Source: DATKDP01 sp035546335
Lineage (GTDB): Bacteria; Acidobacteriota; Thermoanaerobaculia; Gp7-AA8
DNA: 29,683 nucleotides
NCBI GenBank assembly: GCA_035546335.1
Contig: DATKDP010000039.1
Location: forward strand, 1-29,683
Direction of reading: 5' to 3'
The translations under genes and the position numbers were made by a program. Each line of letters opens with the position of its first letter. Position 1 is the first letter of the stretch. The notes beneath the pieces are model-generated. The model saw only the letters and a program-made list of their open reading frames with translations, had not been told where the DNA came from and ran no database searches. Below, in pieces: positions 8,431 to 16,056 of this stretch.

Positions 8431-8450
8431 TCAGGGGTGAGACGCCAGCC

Positions 8451-9251
8451 GTGAGCGAAGAGCGCCACCGGCCCCGCAAGCGATGGGGACAGAACTTCCT
8501 TCGCGATCCGGCGAGCGCCCAGCGGATCGTCGATGCGATCGAGCCGGCTGGCGACGAGGTGATCGTCGAGATCGGCCCGGGAGAGGGCATGCTGACCGAG
8601 CGCCTGTTGCGCCTCGGGCATCCGGTGACGGCGATCGAGATCGATCCTCTGCTCGTCGAGCGATTGCAACACCGCCTCGACTCGCCGCTTCTGTCGATCA
8701 TCCATGGCGATGCGACGCGGGCCGCACTGCCCGATCGCCCCTTCCGCGCCGTCGGAAATCTTCCCTACAACGTCGCGACCCCGATTCTGCGGCGCGTGAT
8801 CGCAAGCCCCTCCTGCCGCCGATCCGTCTTCATGGTGCAGAAGGAGGTTGCCGACAGAATCACGGCAGCCGCGGGGGACGACGACTACGGCTTTCTCACG
8901 ATCTTCGTCCAGCTCTACGCGCAACCGAAGATCATCGCCACGCTCGGCCCTGGAGCGTTCCGCCCGCGGCCGAAGGTGAAGAGCTCGGTCATCGTATTCG
9001 ATCCCGTCAGCCGGCCGGCGCGCGTTTCGAAAGAGCACCTTCTCGAGCTCGTTTCCGCCTCGTTTCGAATGCGCCGCAAGAAACTGGTCAACAATCTGAT
9101 CGGCTACCGCGATCTCGGCAGAGCCGGGATCGAGACCGCACTCGCTGACGCCGGGATCGAAGAAGGCACACGAGCGGAAGTCCTGTCACTCGAGGATTTC
9201 GATCGCCTGGCCGCCGCTATCGAACCGCTCGCCGGCGCGGCGGCCCGTTGA
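8451..9251 (+). CDS. rsmA: 16S rRNA dimethyladenosine transferase RsmA (KsgA)
   Basis: A 266-aa SAM-dependent enzyme that dimethylates two adjacent adenines near the 3' end of 16S rRNA (A1518 and A1519 in E. coli numbering) late in 30S assembly. Family signatures are GQNFL (13-17), the SAM-binding loop EIGPGEG (40-46), the acidic motif IEID, and the catalytic NLPYNV (103-108). The C-terminal helical domain has the typical FRMRRKKLVNNL. I chose GTG 8451, preceded by GGGGTGAG; the frame also opens at TTG 8418 but that adds only repeat-derived residues. Its last 35 bp overlap the convergent metallopeptidase gene. Confidence 0.96.
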   Translation: MSEERHRPRKRWGQNFLRDPASAQRIVDAIEPAGDEVIVEIGPGEGMLTERLLRLGHPVTAIEIDPLLVERLQHRLDSPLLSIIHGDATRAALPDRPFRAVGNLPYNVATPILRRVIASPSCRRSVFMVQKEVADRITAAAGDDDYGFLTIFVQLYAQPKIIATLGPGAFRPRPKVKSSVIVFDPVSRPARVSKEHLLELVSASFRMRRKKLVNNLIGYRDLGRAGIETALADAGIEEGTRAEVLSLEDFDRLAAAIEPLAGAAAR

Positions 9252-10485
9252 TGATTCGAAGCCCTCCCGTCAGCGCCGCTTCGTTGCTGCCGTTGCGCAC
9301 CAGAACGACGAGTGATGTCGCCGGCGCAGTCGGAGAGACCCGAAATATCGCCCAGACGTAATTGGCGCCGTATTGGAAATCCGAGACCCGCACCACGTCG
9401 CGACTCATCACCTCGAGCTCGGTCAGGCCGCCGACGATTCCATCCCCCCCGACGGCCACGGCCATCTCCGATCCGGTTCTCAACACCGAGACGCTCGATG
9501 ACAGCCGAATCTCGTTGGCGCCGGCGGCGTGGACCCCGATCCATTTCGGGTTGAGCAGCGCCGGCCCCTCTCCCCGCAACTCGATTCCGTCGTACGTTCT
9601 CCCGCCAGCGACATCAATCTCTCCCGGAGGAAAGAACTCGGTGCGGAAGTCCTCTCCATCCGCCTGGCGCCAGACTCCCGAGAGATTCCGGACGTCGACC
9701 GGTCCGTTGAGAGGCTCGACGTAGAGGCGATAACGACCCGCCGGAACGTGCATCTCGAAGGTTCCGTCGGATCCCGTGAGACGGGAGGACACCGGAGATC
9801 CGCGCTCATCGACGGCGACGACCTGGGCGGCGAAGACTCCGCCGCGTTGTCCTCGAACCGTGCCGCGAATCAGCGCGTTCTCGGCAGGGAATTGTGAAGT
9901 GGGATAGATCGCAGCAATCGCCAACCGGTCGTCGCTGTCGAGAATCGTCGCATCGTCCTCCACCCAGGGGTACATCACCGAGGAGAGGACGGCCGAATGG
10001 TCCAGCCCGAGCAGGTGGCCGATCTCGTGATGAATCAGAGCGGCGAGCTTCCCCTCTCCCGCTGCCGCAGTATCGATCTGAATGTCCGCCTCGGTCATGA
10101 CTCCACGATCGTCGAACCACGTCGTCGCATAGGCGATGAATCCGCTGTTCGCGAACAGGGGATCCGAGAGTGAAACGCTGTTGAGCCCATCCCGCCCCGC
10201 GGCGGCGGCGCGGACGCCGGAGTCGGCGAAGGAAACGCGGCTCCCTGTAATGCTTCCCCACGCGTCGAAACCGCGTCGGACCGTCGCTGCTCCGCCGGCC
10301 ACGGCGGCGAGGCGCTCGTCGACGACGTAGCGCAGGGGAAACGCATCCGCCTCCCAGGCGATTGCCGTAGGTTTGCCGCCGATCTCGTAGGTCAGACGCG
10401 TCGCCCCCTCCGCTGCAGGAACCGCGAGAAGCATGGCGAGCGAGAGGACGATTGAACGCCGTGAGGCAATTCGATTCGGGTGCAT
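9217..10485 (-). CDS. Secreted matrixin-like zinc metallopeptidase
   Basis: A 422-aa exported protein. A signal peptide (1-27, RRSIVLSLAMLLAVPAAEG) precedes a metzincin catalytic domain of about 170 residues with the zinc site HEIGHLLGLDH (153-163) and a downstream Met-turn SVMYP (M171), the hallmarks of peptidase family M10 (matrixins). The region before it (AFPLRYVVD, FDAWGSITGSRVSF) fits the matrixin N-terminal fold. After about residue 205 comes a carboxypeptidase-regulatory-like beta domain (IRGTVRGQRGGVFAAQVVAVD, with SDGTFEMHVPAGRYRLYVEP), then a further beta-rich region to the C-terminus. No cysteine-switch propeptide is visible. It has no neighbours on its strand that suggest a substrate. 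Confidence 0.9.
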   Translation of the reverse strand: MHPNRIASRRSIVLSLAMLLAVPAAEGATRLTYEIGGKPTAIAWEADAFPLRYVVDERLAAVAGGAATVRRGFDAWGSITGSRVSFADSGVRAAAAGRDGLNSVSLSDPLFANSGFIAYATTWFDDRGVMTEADIQIDTAAAGEGKLAALIHHEIGHLLGLDHSAVLSSVMYPWVEDDATILDSDDRLAIAAIYPTSQFPAENALIRGTVRGQRGGVFAAQVVAVDERGSPVSSRLTGSDGTFEMHVPAGRYRLYVEPLNGPVDVRNLSGVWRQADGEDFRTEFFPPGEIDVAGGRTYDGIELRGEGPALLNPKWIGVHAAGANEIRLSSSVSVLRTGSEMAVAVGGDGIVGGLTELEVMSRDVVRVSDFQYGANYVWAIFRVSPTAPATSLVVLVRNGSNEAALTGGLRIINGPPRRRAVR

Positions 10486-10534
10486 CTGGAGGGTTTCGAT
10501 TGCAATGCAGATGCCGTGTGGGAGTCAGAGCCAG

Positions 10535-10912
10535 CTACCCCCTGTGTGCCACCAGATCGATCTCGACCGGAGAGCCGAGCGGGAGCTGAGCGACGCCGAC
10601 GGTGCTCCTCGCCGGCTTGTTGTCGGCGAAGTACTCGGCATAGACGGCATTGAGAGCCTGAAAGTCGCCGAGATCCGTCAGGTAAACCGTCGCTTTCACC
10701 ACATCGCCGAAGTCCGCTCCAGCGGCTTGCAGCACCGCGCGCAGATTCTCGAAGACCTGGCGGGCCTTCGCATCGAAGTCCCCATCGACGAGCGCCGATG
10801 TCGCGGGATCGATCGGGATCTGACCTGACGTGAAGATCCACTCACCTTGCCGGATCGCCTGGGAGTAGGGGCCGATCGCCGTCGGCGCTCTCTCGGTCAC
10901 GATTCGATCCAT
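10535..10912 (-). CDS. ridA: RidA family enamine/imine deaminase
   Basis: A 125-aa RidA (YjgF/YER057c/UK114) protein. These homotrimers hydrolyse reactive enamines and imines such as 2-aminoacrylate released by PLP enzymes. The key residues are present: Y16 in GPYSQA, R102 in PARSTVGVAQLP (equivalent to E. coli R105) and E117 in VEIDL, so deaminase activity is expected rather than a Rid homologue lacking the arginine. ATG 10912 has a very strong AAGGAGG site five nt upstream; GTG 10915 is too close to it. It is divergent from the TPR gene. Confidence 0.95.
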   Translation of the reverse strand: MDRIVTERAPTAIGPYSQAIRQGEWIFTSGQIPIDPATSALVDGDFDAKARQVFENLRAVLQAAGADFGDVVKATVYLTDLGDFQALNAVYAEYFADNKPARSTVGVAQLPLGSPVEIDLVAHRG

Positions 10913-10976
10913 CACTGCCTCCTTCGTGTATCGTGGAGTCGCAGCGAGTATACCGCGGGGCTCGCGACGAGCCGTT

Positions 10977-10985
10977 TGCTATAAT
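10977..10985 (+). promoter_or_regulatory. Extended -10 promoter for the TPR/RDD operon
   Basis: TGCTATAAT is a perfect extended -10 element (TGnTATAAT), 25 bp before the ATG at 11010. No good -35 is visible, which is normal for extended -10 promoters. It implies a leader of about 15-20 nt. Confidence 0.7.
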
Positions 10986-11009
10986 CTGCCCGCCCAGGAA
11001 CGCGATCGA

Positions 11010-13097
11010 ATGGCCATTGCTTATCCCGGAAACCCTGCCGTGCCCGCCGAAGTCAAGGAGCGGGTCATGTCGACCTTTCGACAGGCCCTCGAGCTCTACA
11101 AAAGCAACAACCTCGCCGACACGATCGCCGGCTGCGAGTTCGTGCTCAAGATGGATCCGCTGTTCGATCCTGCCAAAAAACTTCTGAACAAGTCGAAGAA
11201 CCCGTCGGCCAGCCTCGACCTCGACTCTCTGCTTCCTCCCGACCCGACTCTGGGCGATCTCGAGGAGGCCCGCAACGCCCTTCGGCAGCGCAATTTCCAG
11301 CGCGCAGCCGACATCGCCACGACGATCCTCGGCTCGGACATGACCAATCAGGAGGCGCAGAGGATCGCGGGAGAAGCTCAGGAAAAGATCGAGGCCGAGC
11401 CCTTCGCCCAGCAGTTTCTCGAGAAGTGCAGGGCGAGCATCGAGAACGGGAATCTTCAGGCGGCACGCGCGGCCCTGGAAAAGGTGCGTTCTCTCGATGC
11501 CGGCCATCCGGAGATCGAGCGGCATGAAGAGGCGATTCGAGGCGCGGAAGGTGGATCCGGGCCGGCGGCTCCACAAGGAGCATCCGCTTCGCCCGCCGTT
11601 CCCGACCACCGCGATTCGTTCGTTCTCGATGCTCCAGCGCCGGGGCGCAGCCAATCGGTCCATGACTTCGGCTTTACCTTCGAAGAGGAGGCTTCGGCGG
11701 GGACCGACTCTTCCTTCTTCTCGTTCGATGCTCCGGAACAGCCGCCTGCCGGCGCCCCGATCGTCGGCGCCCCGATCGTCGGCGCCCCGATCGTCGGCGA
11801 AGCACAGACGTTCGATTTCACGACGGCATCAGTCGATGTGAGTCCCGAGGATCAGGCGAAGATCCGCCAGTATCTCGAGGAGGGCGACCGTGCATTCCAG
11901 AGCGCCGACTATCAGAAAGCCATCGATGTCTGGTCTCGGATTTTTCTGATCGACGTCACGAATGACGAGGCCTCGGAACGGATCGATCGAGCCAAGCGGA
12001 AAAGACTCGATATCGAGGGTGACATCGAGGCGGTACTTCTCGCCGGGACCGAGGCATTCGAGAAGAAGAACTTCCCCGAGGCTCGCGCCAGATTCGAGGA
12101 AGCCCTCCGCCTCGATCCTTCGAACTTCAGCGCACGAGACTATCTGTCAAAACTGGATACCGCAGCGGCGCCGGCAGTGTCGTTCGACGAGCCGAAGCTG
12201 CGACCGCCAGCGCTCGATCTCGACGAGGACTACGAACCCTCGCGCCGCTCGATCGAAGTCCCCGCTCCCGTGCCGATCCCGGAGCCGGCCAGGTCGAAAG
12301 CACCATCGCCGCCTTCTCAGAAGCCGCGCCGATCGCTTCCTCCGCTCAAGGTTCCGGCGATGATCGTCGGTGCCCTGCTGATCCTCGGCGGCGCGTACTT
12401 GGTGTGGGCCAGGATCGCGGAGCGAGAGCGCGAGGCGGCGGCGCAAAATCAGGCGACGATCGCCGAGGCGCAGTCACTCGCCAGACGCGGCGACTTCGAT
12501 GGCGCAATCGAACGGCTCGTCGCGCTGCAGCCCGACGATCCCGAGCACGACAAGGCGCTCGAGCTGATCGCGGAGTACAAACGGAAAAAAGCCGAGGCGG
12601 CGGGAATGATCGGCGGCCGGCCGGCTACGGAGGTCTTCGCCGAGCTTCTGCAGAAAGCGACCGCGGCGTTCGAGGCGCGCGACTACCTCGCTGCCAACCA
12701 GGCATTCGACGAGGCCGCCGGAATTCGCGCGATACCGCCCGAGCTGAAGAGCCAGCACGCCGAAGCGTCGCAGCAGGTCACACGCCTGAACTCGGCGATG
12801 CTTCTATTCGGCGAAGGAAAGTACGACGAGGCCATCGAGCTTCTCGAGCAGCTCCGCTCGCAGGATCCAACCAATCGAAACGTGGTCCAGCTCCTGGCCA
12901 ACGCGCACTTCAATCTCGGTGTTGCGGCGATGCGCGAGAACCGCGATGACCAGGCGGTTCGTCACTTCGATGAGACCCTCGAGCTCGCTCCGGATGACGA
13001 GATGGCGCGAAGAAGCAAGGATCTGGTGCTTCGATACCAGGGCGAAGGAAAAGACCTTCTGTACCGGATTTATGTAAAATATCTTCCACTGCGGTAG
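11010..13097 (+). CDS. TPR-repeat single-span membrane protein
   Basis: A 695-aa protein with one transmembrane helix near 449-469 (MIVGALLILGGAYLVW). On the N-terminal side are several TPR-like units (about 15-140, 275-385), then proline-rich linkers. The C-terminal side carries more TPR units (about 475-690, including FNLGVAAMRENRDDQAVRHFDETLELAPDD). A run of three perfect pentapeptides (GAPIV) sits near residues 248-262. The absence of a signal peptide suggests the first half is cytoplasmic and the second half extracytoplasmic. ATG 11010 follows AGGAA and a close extended -10 box; GTG 10926 would precede that promoter, and ATG 11067 is a weaker alternative. It is cotranscribed with the RDD protein. 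The function is unknown, presumably protein-protein scaffolding. Confidence 0.88.
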   Translation: MAIAYPGNPAVPAEVKERVMSTFRQALELYKSNNLADTIAGCEFVLKMDPLFDPAKKLLNKSKNPSASLDLDSLLPPDPTLGDLEEARNALRQRNFQRAADIATTILGSDMTNQEAQRIAGEAQEKIEAEPFAQQFLEKCRASIENGNLQAARAALEKVRSLDAGHPEIERHEEAIRGAEGGSGPAAPQGASASPAVPDHRDSFVLDAPAPGRSQSVHDFGFTFEEEASAGTDSSFFSFDAPEQPPAGAPIVGAPIVGAPIVGEAQTFDFTTASVDVSPEDQAKIRQYLEEGDRAFQSADYQKAIDVWSRIFLIDVTNDEASERIDRAKRKRLDIEGDIEAVLLAGTEAFEKKNFPEARARFEEALRLDPSNFSARDYLSKLDTAAAPAVSFDEPKLRPPALDLDEDYEPSRRSIEVPAPVPIPEPARSKAPSPPSQKPRRSLPPLKVPAMIVGALLILGGAYLVWARIAEREREAAAQNQATIAEAQSLARRGDFDGAIERLVALQPDDPEHDKALELIAEYKRKKAEAAGMIGGRPATEVFAELLQKATAAFEARDYLAANQAFDEAAGIRAIPPELKSQHAEASQQVTRLNSAMLLFGEGKYDEAIELLEQLRSQDPTNRNVVQLLANAHFNLGVAAMRENRDDQAVRHFDETLELAPDDEMARRSKDLVLRYQGEGKDLLYRIYVKYLPLR
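11751..11795 (+). repeat. Three perfect 15-bp tandem repeats in the TPR gene
   Basis: The unit GGCGCCCCGATCGTC occurs three times without mismatch or spacer, encoding GAPIV x3 in a proline-rich linker. The exact identity suggests recent slippage expansion, and the copy number may vary between strains. Confidence 0.95.
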
Positions 13098-13118
13098 CAC
13101 CGAGCGAGGGGGTGGGCC

Positions 13119-13631
13119 ATGAAACGATTCGACGAGATCGATCTGCTGGTCGATCCGCAGGCCCTCTCCGCCGGAATGCCGGTGATCGAGACTCCTCCTC
13201 CTATTGTCCGAACTATGGTTAGCACCGCGTCGCGCTTCAAGCGATCGCTGACGTATCTGACCGATGTTTCCCTCTTCGTCGCCCTGGCGATCGCGATGAC
13301 GACGCTGCTCGACGGGCGTGGCGACCTCGAGACGACGCTCGAGCGCAACCTGCCTCAAATCGCCGCCCTGACCGGATTTCTCCTTCTCCTGTCGTTCTTC
13401 TACTACGTCGGCTCGTGGTTGATCTGGGGAAAGACGATCGGTGGAGCGATCTTCGACATCCGCGTCCTGGCCAGCAACGGAGCACCGATCGACATCCGGC
13501 GCGCCGCCCGGCGCTGGCTCGCGACACTGCTCACGACACTCACTGCCGGAATCGGCTTCCTCCCCGCTCTCTTCCCCTCGCGCCTCTCCCTCCCTGACCT
13601 CGTCTCCGACAGCCGCTGCGCCGGCGAGTGA
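13119..13631 (+). CDS. RDD family membrane protein
   Basis: A 170-aa membrane protein with the RDD-family hallmark GKTIGGAIFDIRVL (after about residue 103), where the conserved glycines, threonine and arginine align with the family motif. Predicted helices lie at about 45-62, 82-102 and 130-148. It has a 37-residue polar N-terminal extension ending in a proline run (TPPPIV). RDD proteins are poorly understood; some are linked to ion or small-molecule transport. It starts 21 bp after the TPR gene with a G-rich site, so the two form an operon. Confidence 0.88.
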   Translation: MKRFDEIDLLVDPQALSAGMPVIETPPPIVRTMVSTASRFKRSLTYLTDVSLFVALAIAMTTLLDGRGDLETTLERNLPQIAALTGFLLLLSFFYYVGSWLIWGKTIGGAIFDIRVLASNGAPIDIRRAARRWLATLLTTLTAGIGFLPALFPSRLSLPDLVSDSRCAGE

Positions 13632-13993
13632 AGGGAGTAGCGACGGATTTTCGATGGGACCTCGCGGAGATCCGTGATTTCTCGTACGGGCGAAGCATTT
13701 GCGCGCCGGCCGCGGTGACAGGCTCGCGTTACCGGAGCGCAGCGCAATAGCTTCGCCCGGGGGCTTGCGAAACTGTGACATTCGCGTCGGCGATCGCGCG
13801 CCGCCCTCCCACCCGAGGCGGGCGCGGGACGCCCGCTCTCCCCGCAGGCTGGGTAGCTCATGGCTAGCACCCGGACGAAGCTATTGCGCTGCGTTGCGGC
13901 GTCGCAAGCCCTCTGCTCTGTCCCTCGCGCAAATGCTTCGTTCCTGCGTGGGGCACGGCAAGCGCGGCGCGACACGACCTCGCGGAGATCCGT
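13632..13993. repeat. Composite palindromic element flanked by an 18-bp direct repeat
   Basis: This intergenic tract lies between convergent genes and has no supported gene. GACCTCGCGGAGATCCGT occurs exactly at 13658-13675 and 13976-13993. Between them are two 71-bp arms in inverted orientation (13691-13761 and 13870-13940). Their outer 15 bp are identical and their inner 21 bp differ at one position. The central part holds a perfect hairpin, GCGGGCG, 5-nt loop, CGCCCGC (13818-13836). No transposase is present, so it could be a MITE-like or REP-doublet (BIME-like) element. The folded arms could also terminate transcription from both sides. Confidence 0.8.
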
Positions 13994-14416
13994 TCAGGGG
14001 AACCAGTGGTAGAGGAAGAAGTAGACGAGGACGCCGGTGATGGAGACGTAGAGCCAGAGGGGGTAGGTCCATTTCGCCACGCGGCGGTGCTGAGGCACGC
14101 GGTTTTTCAGACCGTTGTAGACCGAGAGGATGACCAGTGGAACGATGACCATCGCCAGGATCGTGTGCGATCCGAGGATCGTGAAGTAGAGAGGACGCGT
14201 CCATCCCGTGCCGGTGAAGCGCGTGGCTCCGGCGTGATAGTGGTAGAAGAGATAGGACGCCAGGAAGATCACCGAGCAGGCGCAGGCGGCGAGCATGGCG
14301 CGGCGATGCGCCGCGATGTTCTTTCGCCGGATCAGCAGGTAGCCGGTGACGATGAGAGCTCCGCTCGTCGCGTTCAGTGTGGCGTTCACCGCCGGAAGAA
14401 TCTTCAGCCATTCCAT
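13994..14416 (-). CDS. DUF420 membrane protein, probable oxidase assembly factor
   Basis: A 140-aa protein with four predicted helices and conserved histidines at H37 (AAHRRAML), H59 and H61 (FYHYH), H84 (GSHTILA) and H110 (PQHRRVAKWTYPLW). This pattern is the DUF420 family, which includes Bacillus YozB and S. aureus CtaM. CtaM is needed for heme-copper oxidase maturation, so a role in copper or heme delivery to the oxidase encoded upstream is likely by homology and position. It is the last gene of the respiratory cluster, 63 bp after the SCO gene, and its stop abuts the right direct repeat. Confidence 0.88.
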   Translation of the reverse strand: MEWLKILPAVNATLNATSGALIVTGYLLIRRKNIAAHRRAMLAACACSVIFLASYLFYHYHAGATRFTGTGWTRPLYFTILGSHTILAMVIVPLVILSVYNGLKNRVPQHRRVAKWTYPLWLYVSITGVLVYFFLYHWFP

Positions 14417-14479
14417 CGTCTGTCTCGCATCTCCGTGGGGTGACTTCCTGAGAATACTCGAACTTCGCGCGAAGTACTC

Positions 14480-15070
14480 TCATCGCTCGCGGACAAGCGT
14501 CCGGATATCGCGCACCAACGTCTCCATCTCTTCCGCCGACGTTCCGTCGTAATATCCTCGGATCATCCCCCTCCGGTCGGCGAGCGCGAACCGGTTGCTG
14601 TGCAGAACCGCTTCCGCTCCGGGCATCTCGCCGGGATCGCCAGCCGCCAGCTTGAATCCTTCGACAGACAGCCTGTGGATCGCCTCCCGCTCGCCGGTCA
14701 GAAAGATCCATCGCTCGTCCTTCCCCGCTCGCTGAGCATAGGCATGAAGCACTTCCGGCGTATCGCGCTCGGGGTCGACGCTGATGGAGACGAACCGAAC
14801 ATCGTCCGAAGCGACCTCGTTCGCCAGCGTGGCCATCGATCGCGTCATCAGCGGACAGGTGCCCACGCAGCTGGTGAAGATGAAATCGTAGACCACGACT
14901 CTTTCATGGAACTGCGAGAGGTCGACGGAGGTCCCGCGATCAGAAGTCAGAACGGACGCAGGAACGGCGAAGAGCGACGGGAGCGGCACTTCGTTCCTGC
15001 ATCCTGACGCCGACGCGATGACGCCGAGCCCGAGAGCGAGGGCCCTGAACCTCGCGAATCGCACGATCAC
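14480..15070 (-). CDS. SCO1/SenC copper-delivery lipoprotein
   Basis: A 196-aa SCO-family thioredoxin-fold protein that helps build the CuA centre of COX2. The copper site is complete: CVGTC (C68, C72) and H157 in VLHSNRF. A short N-terminal hydrophobic segment ends in SASGC (C24), a lipobox-like site, so it is probably a lipoprotein on the outer face of the inner membrane. I start it at GTG 15070, which overlaps the heme O synthase stop as GTGA; GTG 15064 is also possible. The same frame is open upstream to 15439, but that is antisense-frame sequence within the heme O synthase gene. Confidence 0.93.
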   Translation of the reverse strand: MIVRFARFRALALGLGVIASASGCRNEVPLPSLFAVPASVLTSDRGTSVDLSQFHERVVVYDFIFTSCVGTCPLMTRSMATLANEVASDDVRFVSISVDPERDTPEVLHAYAQRAGKDERWIFLTGEREAIHRLSVEGFKLAAGDPGEMPGAEAVLHSNRFALADRRGMIRGYYDGTSAEEMETLVRDIRTLVRER

Positions 15071-16056
15071 CTCGGAACGCCGGCGACCAAAAGCGACATG
15101 ATGAGAGGGAGGTAGATGATCGACGTGACGAAGAGCGTCCGAGCCGCGCGCAGGGTCCTGGCGGAGGCGAAGAGCGCGGAGGCGATGAGGAAAGCAACAC
15201 CGGTGAGGAGAGCAGCCGTCAGGTAGCCGGCACCGGCGATTCCGAAGAAAGCCGGGAGGATGCTGACGACGACGAGCCCGACGGTGTAGAGCATGGCCTG
15301 TCTGCCGGACGCCCTCCCGTCGCGATCGCCGACCGAAAGAATCTCGAATCCGGCGCGCGCATAGTCCTCGCGATAGAGCCACCCGATCGCGAGAAAGTGC
15401 GGCATTTGCCAGAAAAGGAGTATGGCGAAGAGGATCCATGCTCCGGCGTCGAGGCGCCCCGACACGGCGGCCCAGCCGATCATCGGCGGAATCGCGCCGG
15501 GAACGGCTCCGGCGAGCGTGCTCAGACTCGTCTTCAGCTTCAGCGGCGTGTAGATGAAGAGATAGGTTACGAGCGTGAAGAGTGCGAGAAAGGCGGCCAG
15601 CAGATTGACGAGCAGGGCGAGCCAGAGAGTCCCGATCACCGAGATCGTGACCGAGAAGATCAGCGCGGCCGCGGGAGTGATCCGCCCGTCGGGCAACGGA
15701 CGCATGCGCGTTCGGTTCATCCTGCGGTCGAGGTCGCGCTCCACGTACTGGTTCAGCGCGTTCGTCCCCCCCGCGACGAGTGCGGTTCCGAGGAGCGTAT
15801 GGGCCAGCAGAATCGCATCGATTCCTCCGGAGGAAGCCATCAGCAACCCAGCCAGCGTCGTCAGCAGGACCATGAAAACGATCCGTGCCTTCGACAGCTC
15901 GAAGTAATCGCGCCAGAGGGCGAGAGGTGAGGACGGTCGCGCGAGCGCAGGCACTTCGGCGGAAAGATCCGCGGCCTTGTTGAGCGGGCTCGAAACCTGC
16001 GCCCCCTCGGAAGGCCGCGCCTCAGCCCACGCGGGTCGCTCGGACGTGCCTTTCAC
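15067..16056 (-). CDS. ctaB: Protoheme IX farnesyltransferase (heme O synthase)
   Basis: A 329-aa polytopic enzyme that attaches a farnesyl group to heme B, giving heme O. Prenyltransferase signatures are visible: NALNQYVERDLDRRMNRTR with the aspartates that bind Mg-diphosphate, and the second Asp-bearing loop YREDYARAG. About nine helices are predicted. Compared with typical CtaB/CyoE it has an N-terminal polar extension of about 45 residues before LWRDYFELSKARI. It starts at GTG 16056, overlapping the ctaA stop (GTGA) with GGGAGG upstream. With the adjacent heme A synthase it supplies heme A to COX1. Confidence 0.95.
   Translation of the reverse strand: MKGTSERPAWAEARPSEGAQVSSPLNKAADLSAEVPALARPSSPLALWRDYFELSKARIVFMVLLTTLAGLLMASSGGIDAILLAHTLLGTALVAGGTNALNQYVERDLDRRMNRTRMRPLPDGRITPAAALIFSVTISVIGTLWLALLVNLLAAFLALFTLVTYLFIYTPLKLKTSLSTLAGAVPGAIPPMIGWAAVSGRLDAGAWILFAILLFWQMPHFLAIGWLYREDYARAGFEILSVGDRDGRASGRQAMLYTVGLVVVSILPAFFGIAGAGYLTAALLTGVAFLIASALFASARTLRAARTLFVTSIIYLPLIMSLLVAGVPR

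Larger units (their letters stand above)
8030..8450. other. Divergent spacer with three palindromic elements
   Basis: This region separates the leftward thioredoxin operon from rightward rsmA. It holds a 71-bp palindrome (8185-8255), a stem-loop with a perfect 14-bp stem (8290-8354), a TACAAT box (8361-8366) and an imperfect C-rich/G-rich hairpin (8373-8430) just before the rsmA start. Promoters for both operons must lie here, but no strong -35/-10 pair is evident for the leftward operon. No reading frame here looks like a real protein. Confidence 0.6.

Noticed and set aside
11751..11795. CRISPR-like array
   Set aside because: The repeats are only 15 bp, have no spacers and translate in frame within a protein.
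13699..14040. Plus-strand open frame in the repeat tract
   Set aside because: It is made of the palindromic arms and runs into the DUF420 gene antisense; composition is arginine-rich with no protein features.
15071..15439. Longer SCO protein start
   Set aside because: The added region overlaps the heme O synthase gene and would place the lipobox in the middle of the protein; GTG 15070 overlaps the previous stop and gives a proper leader.
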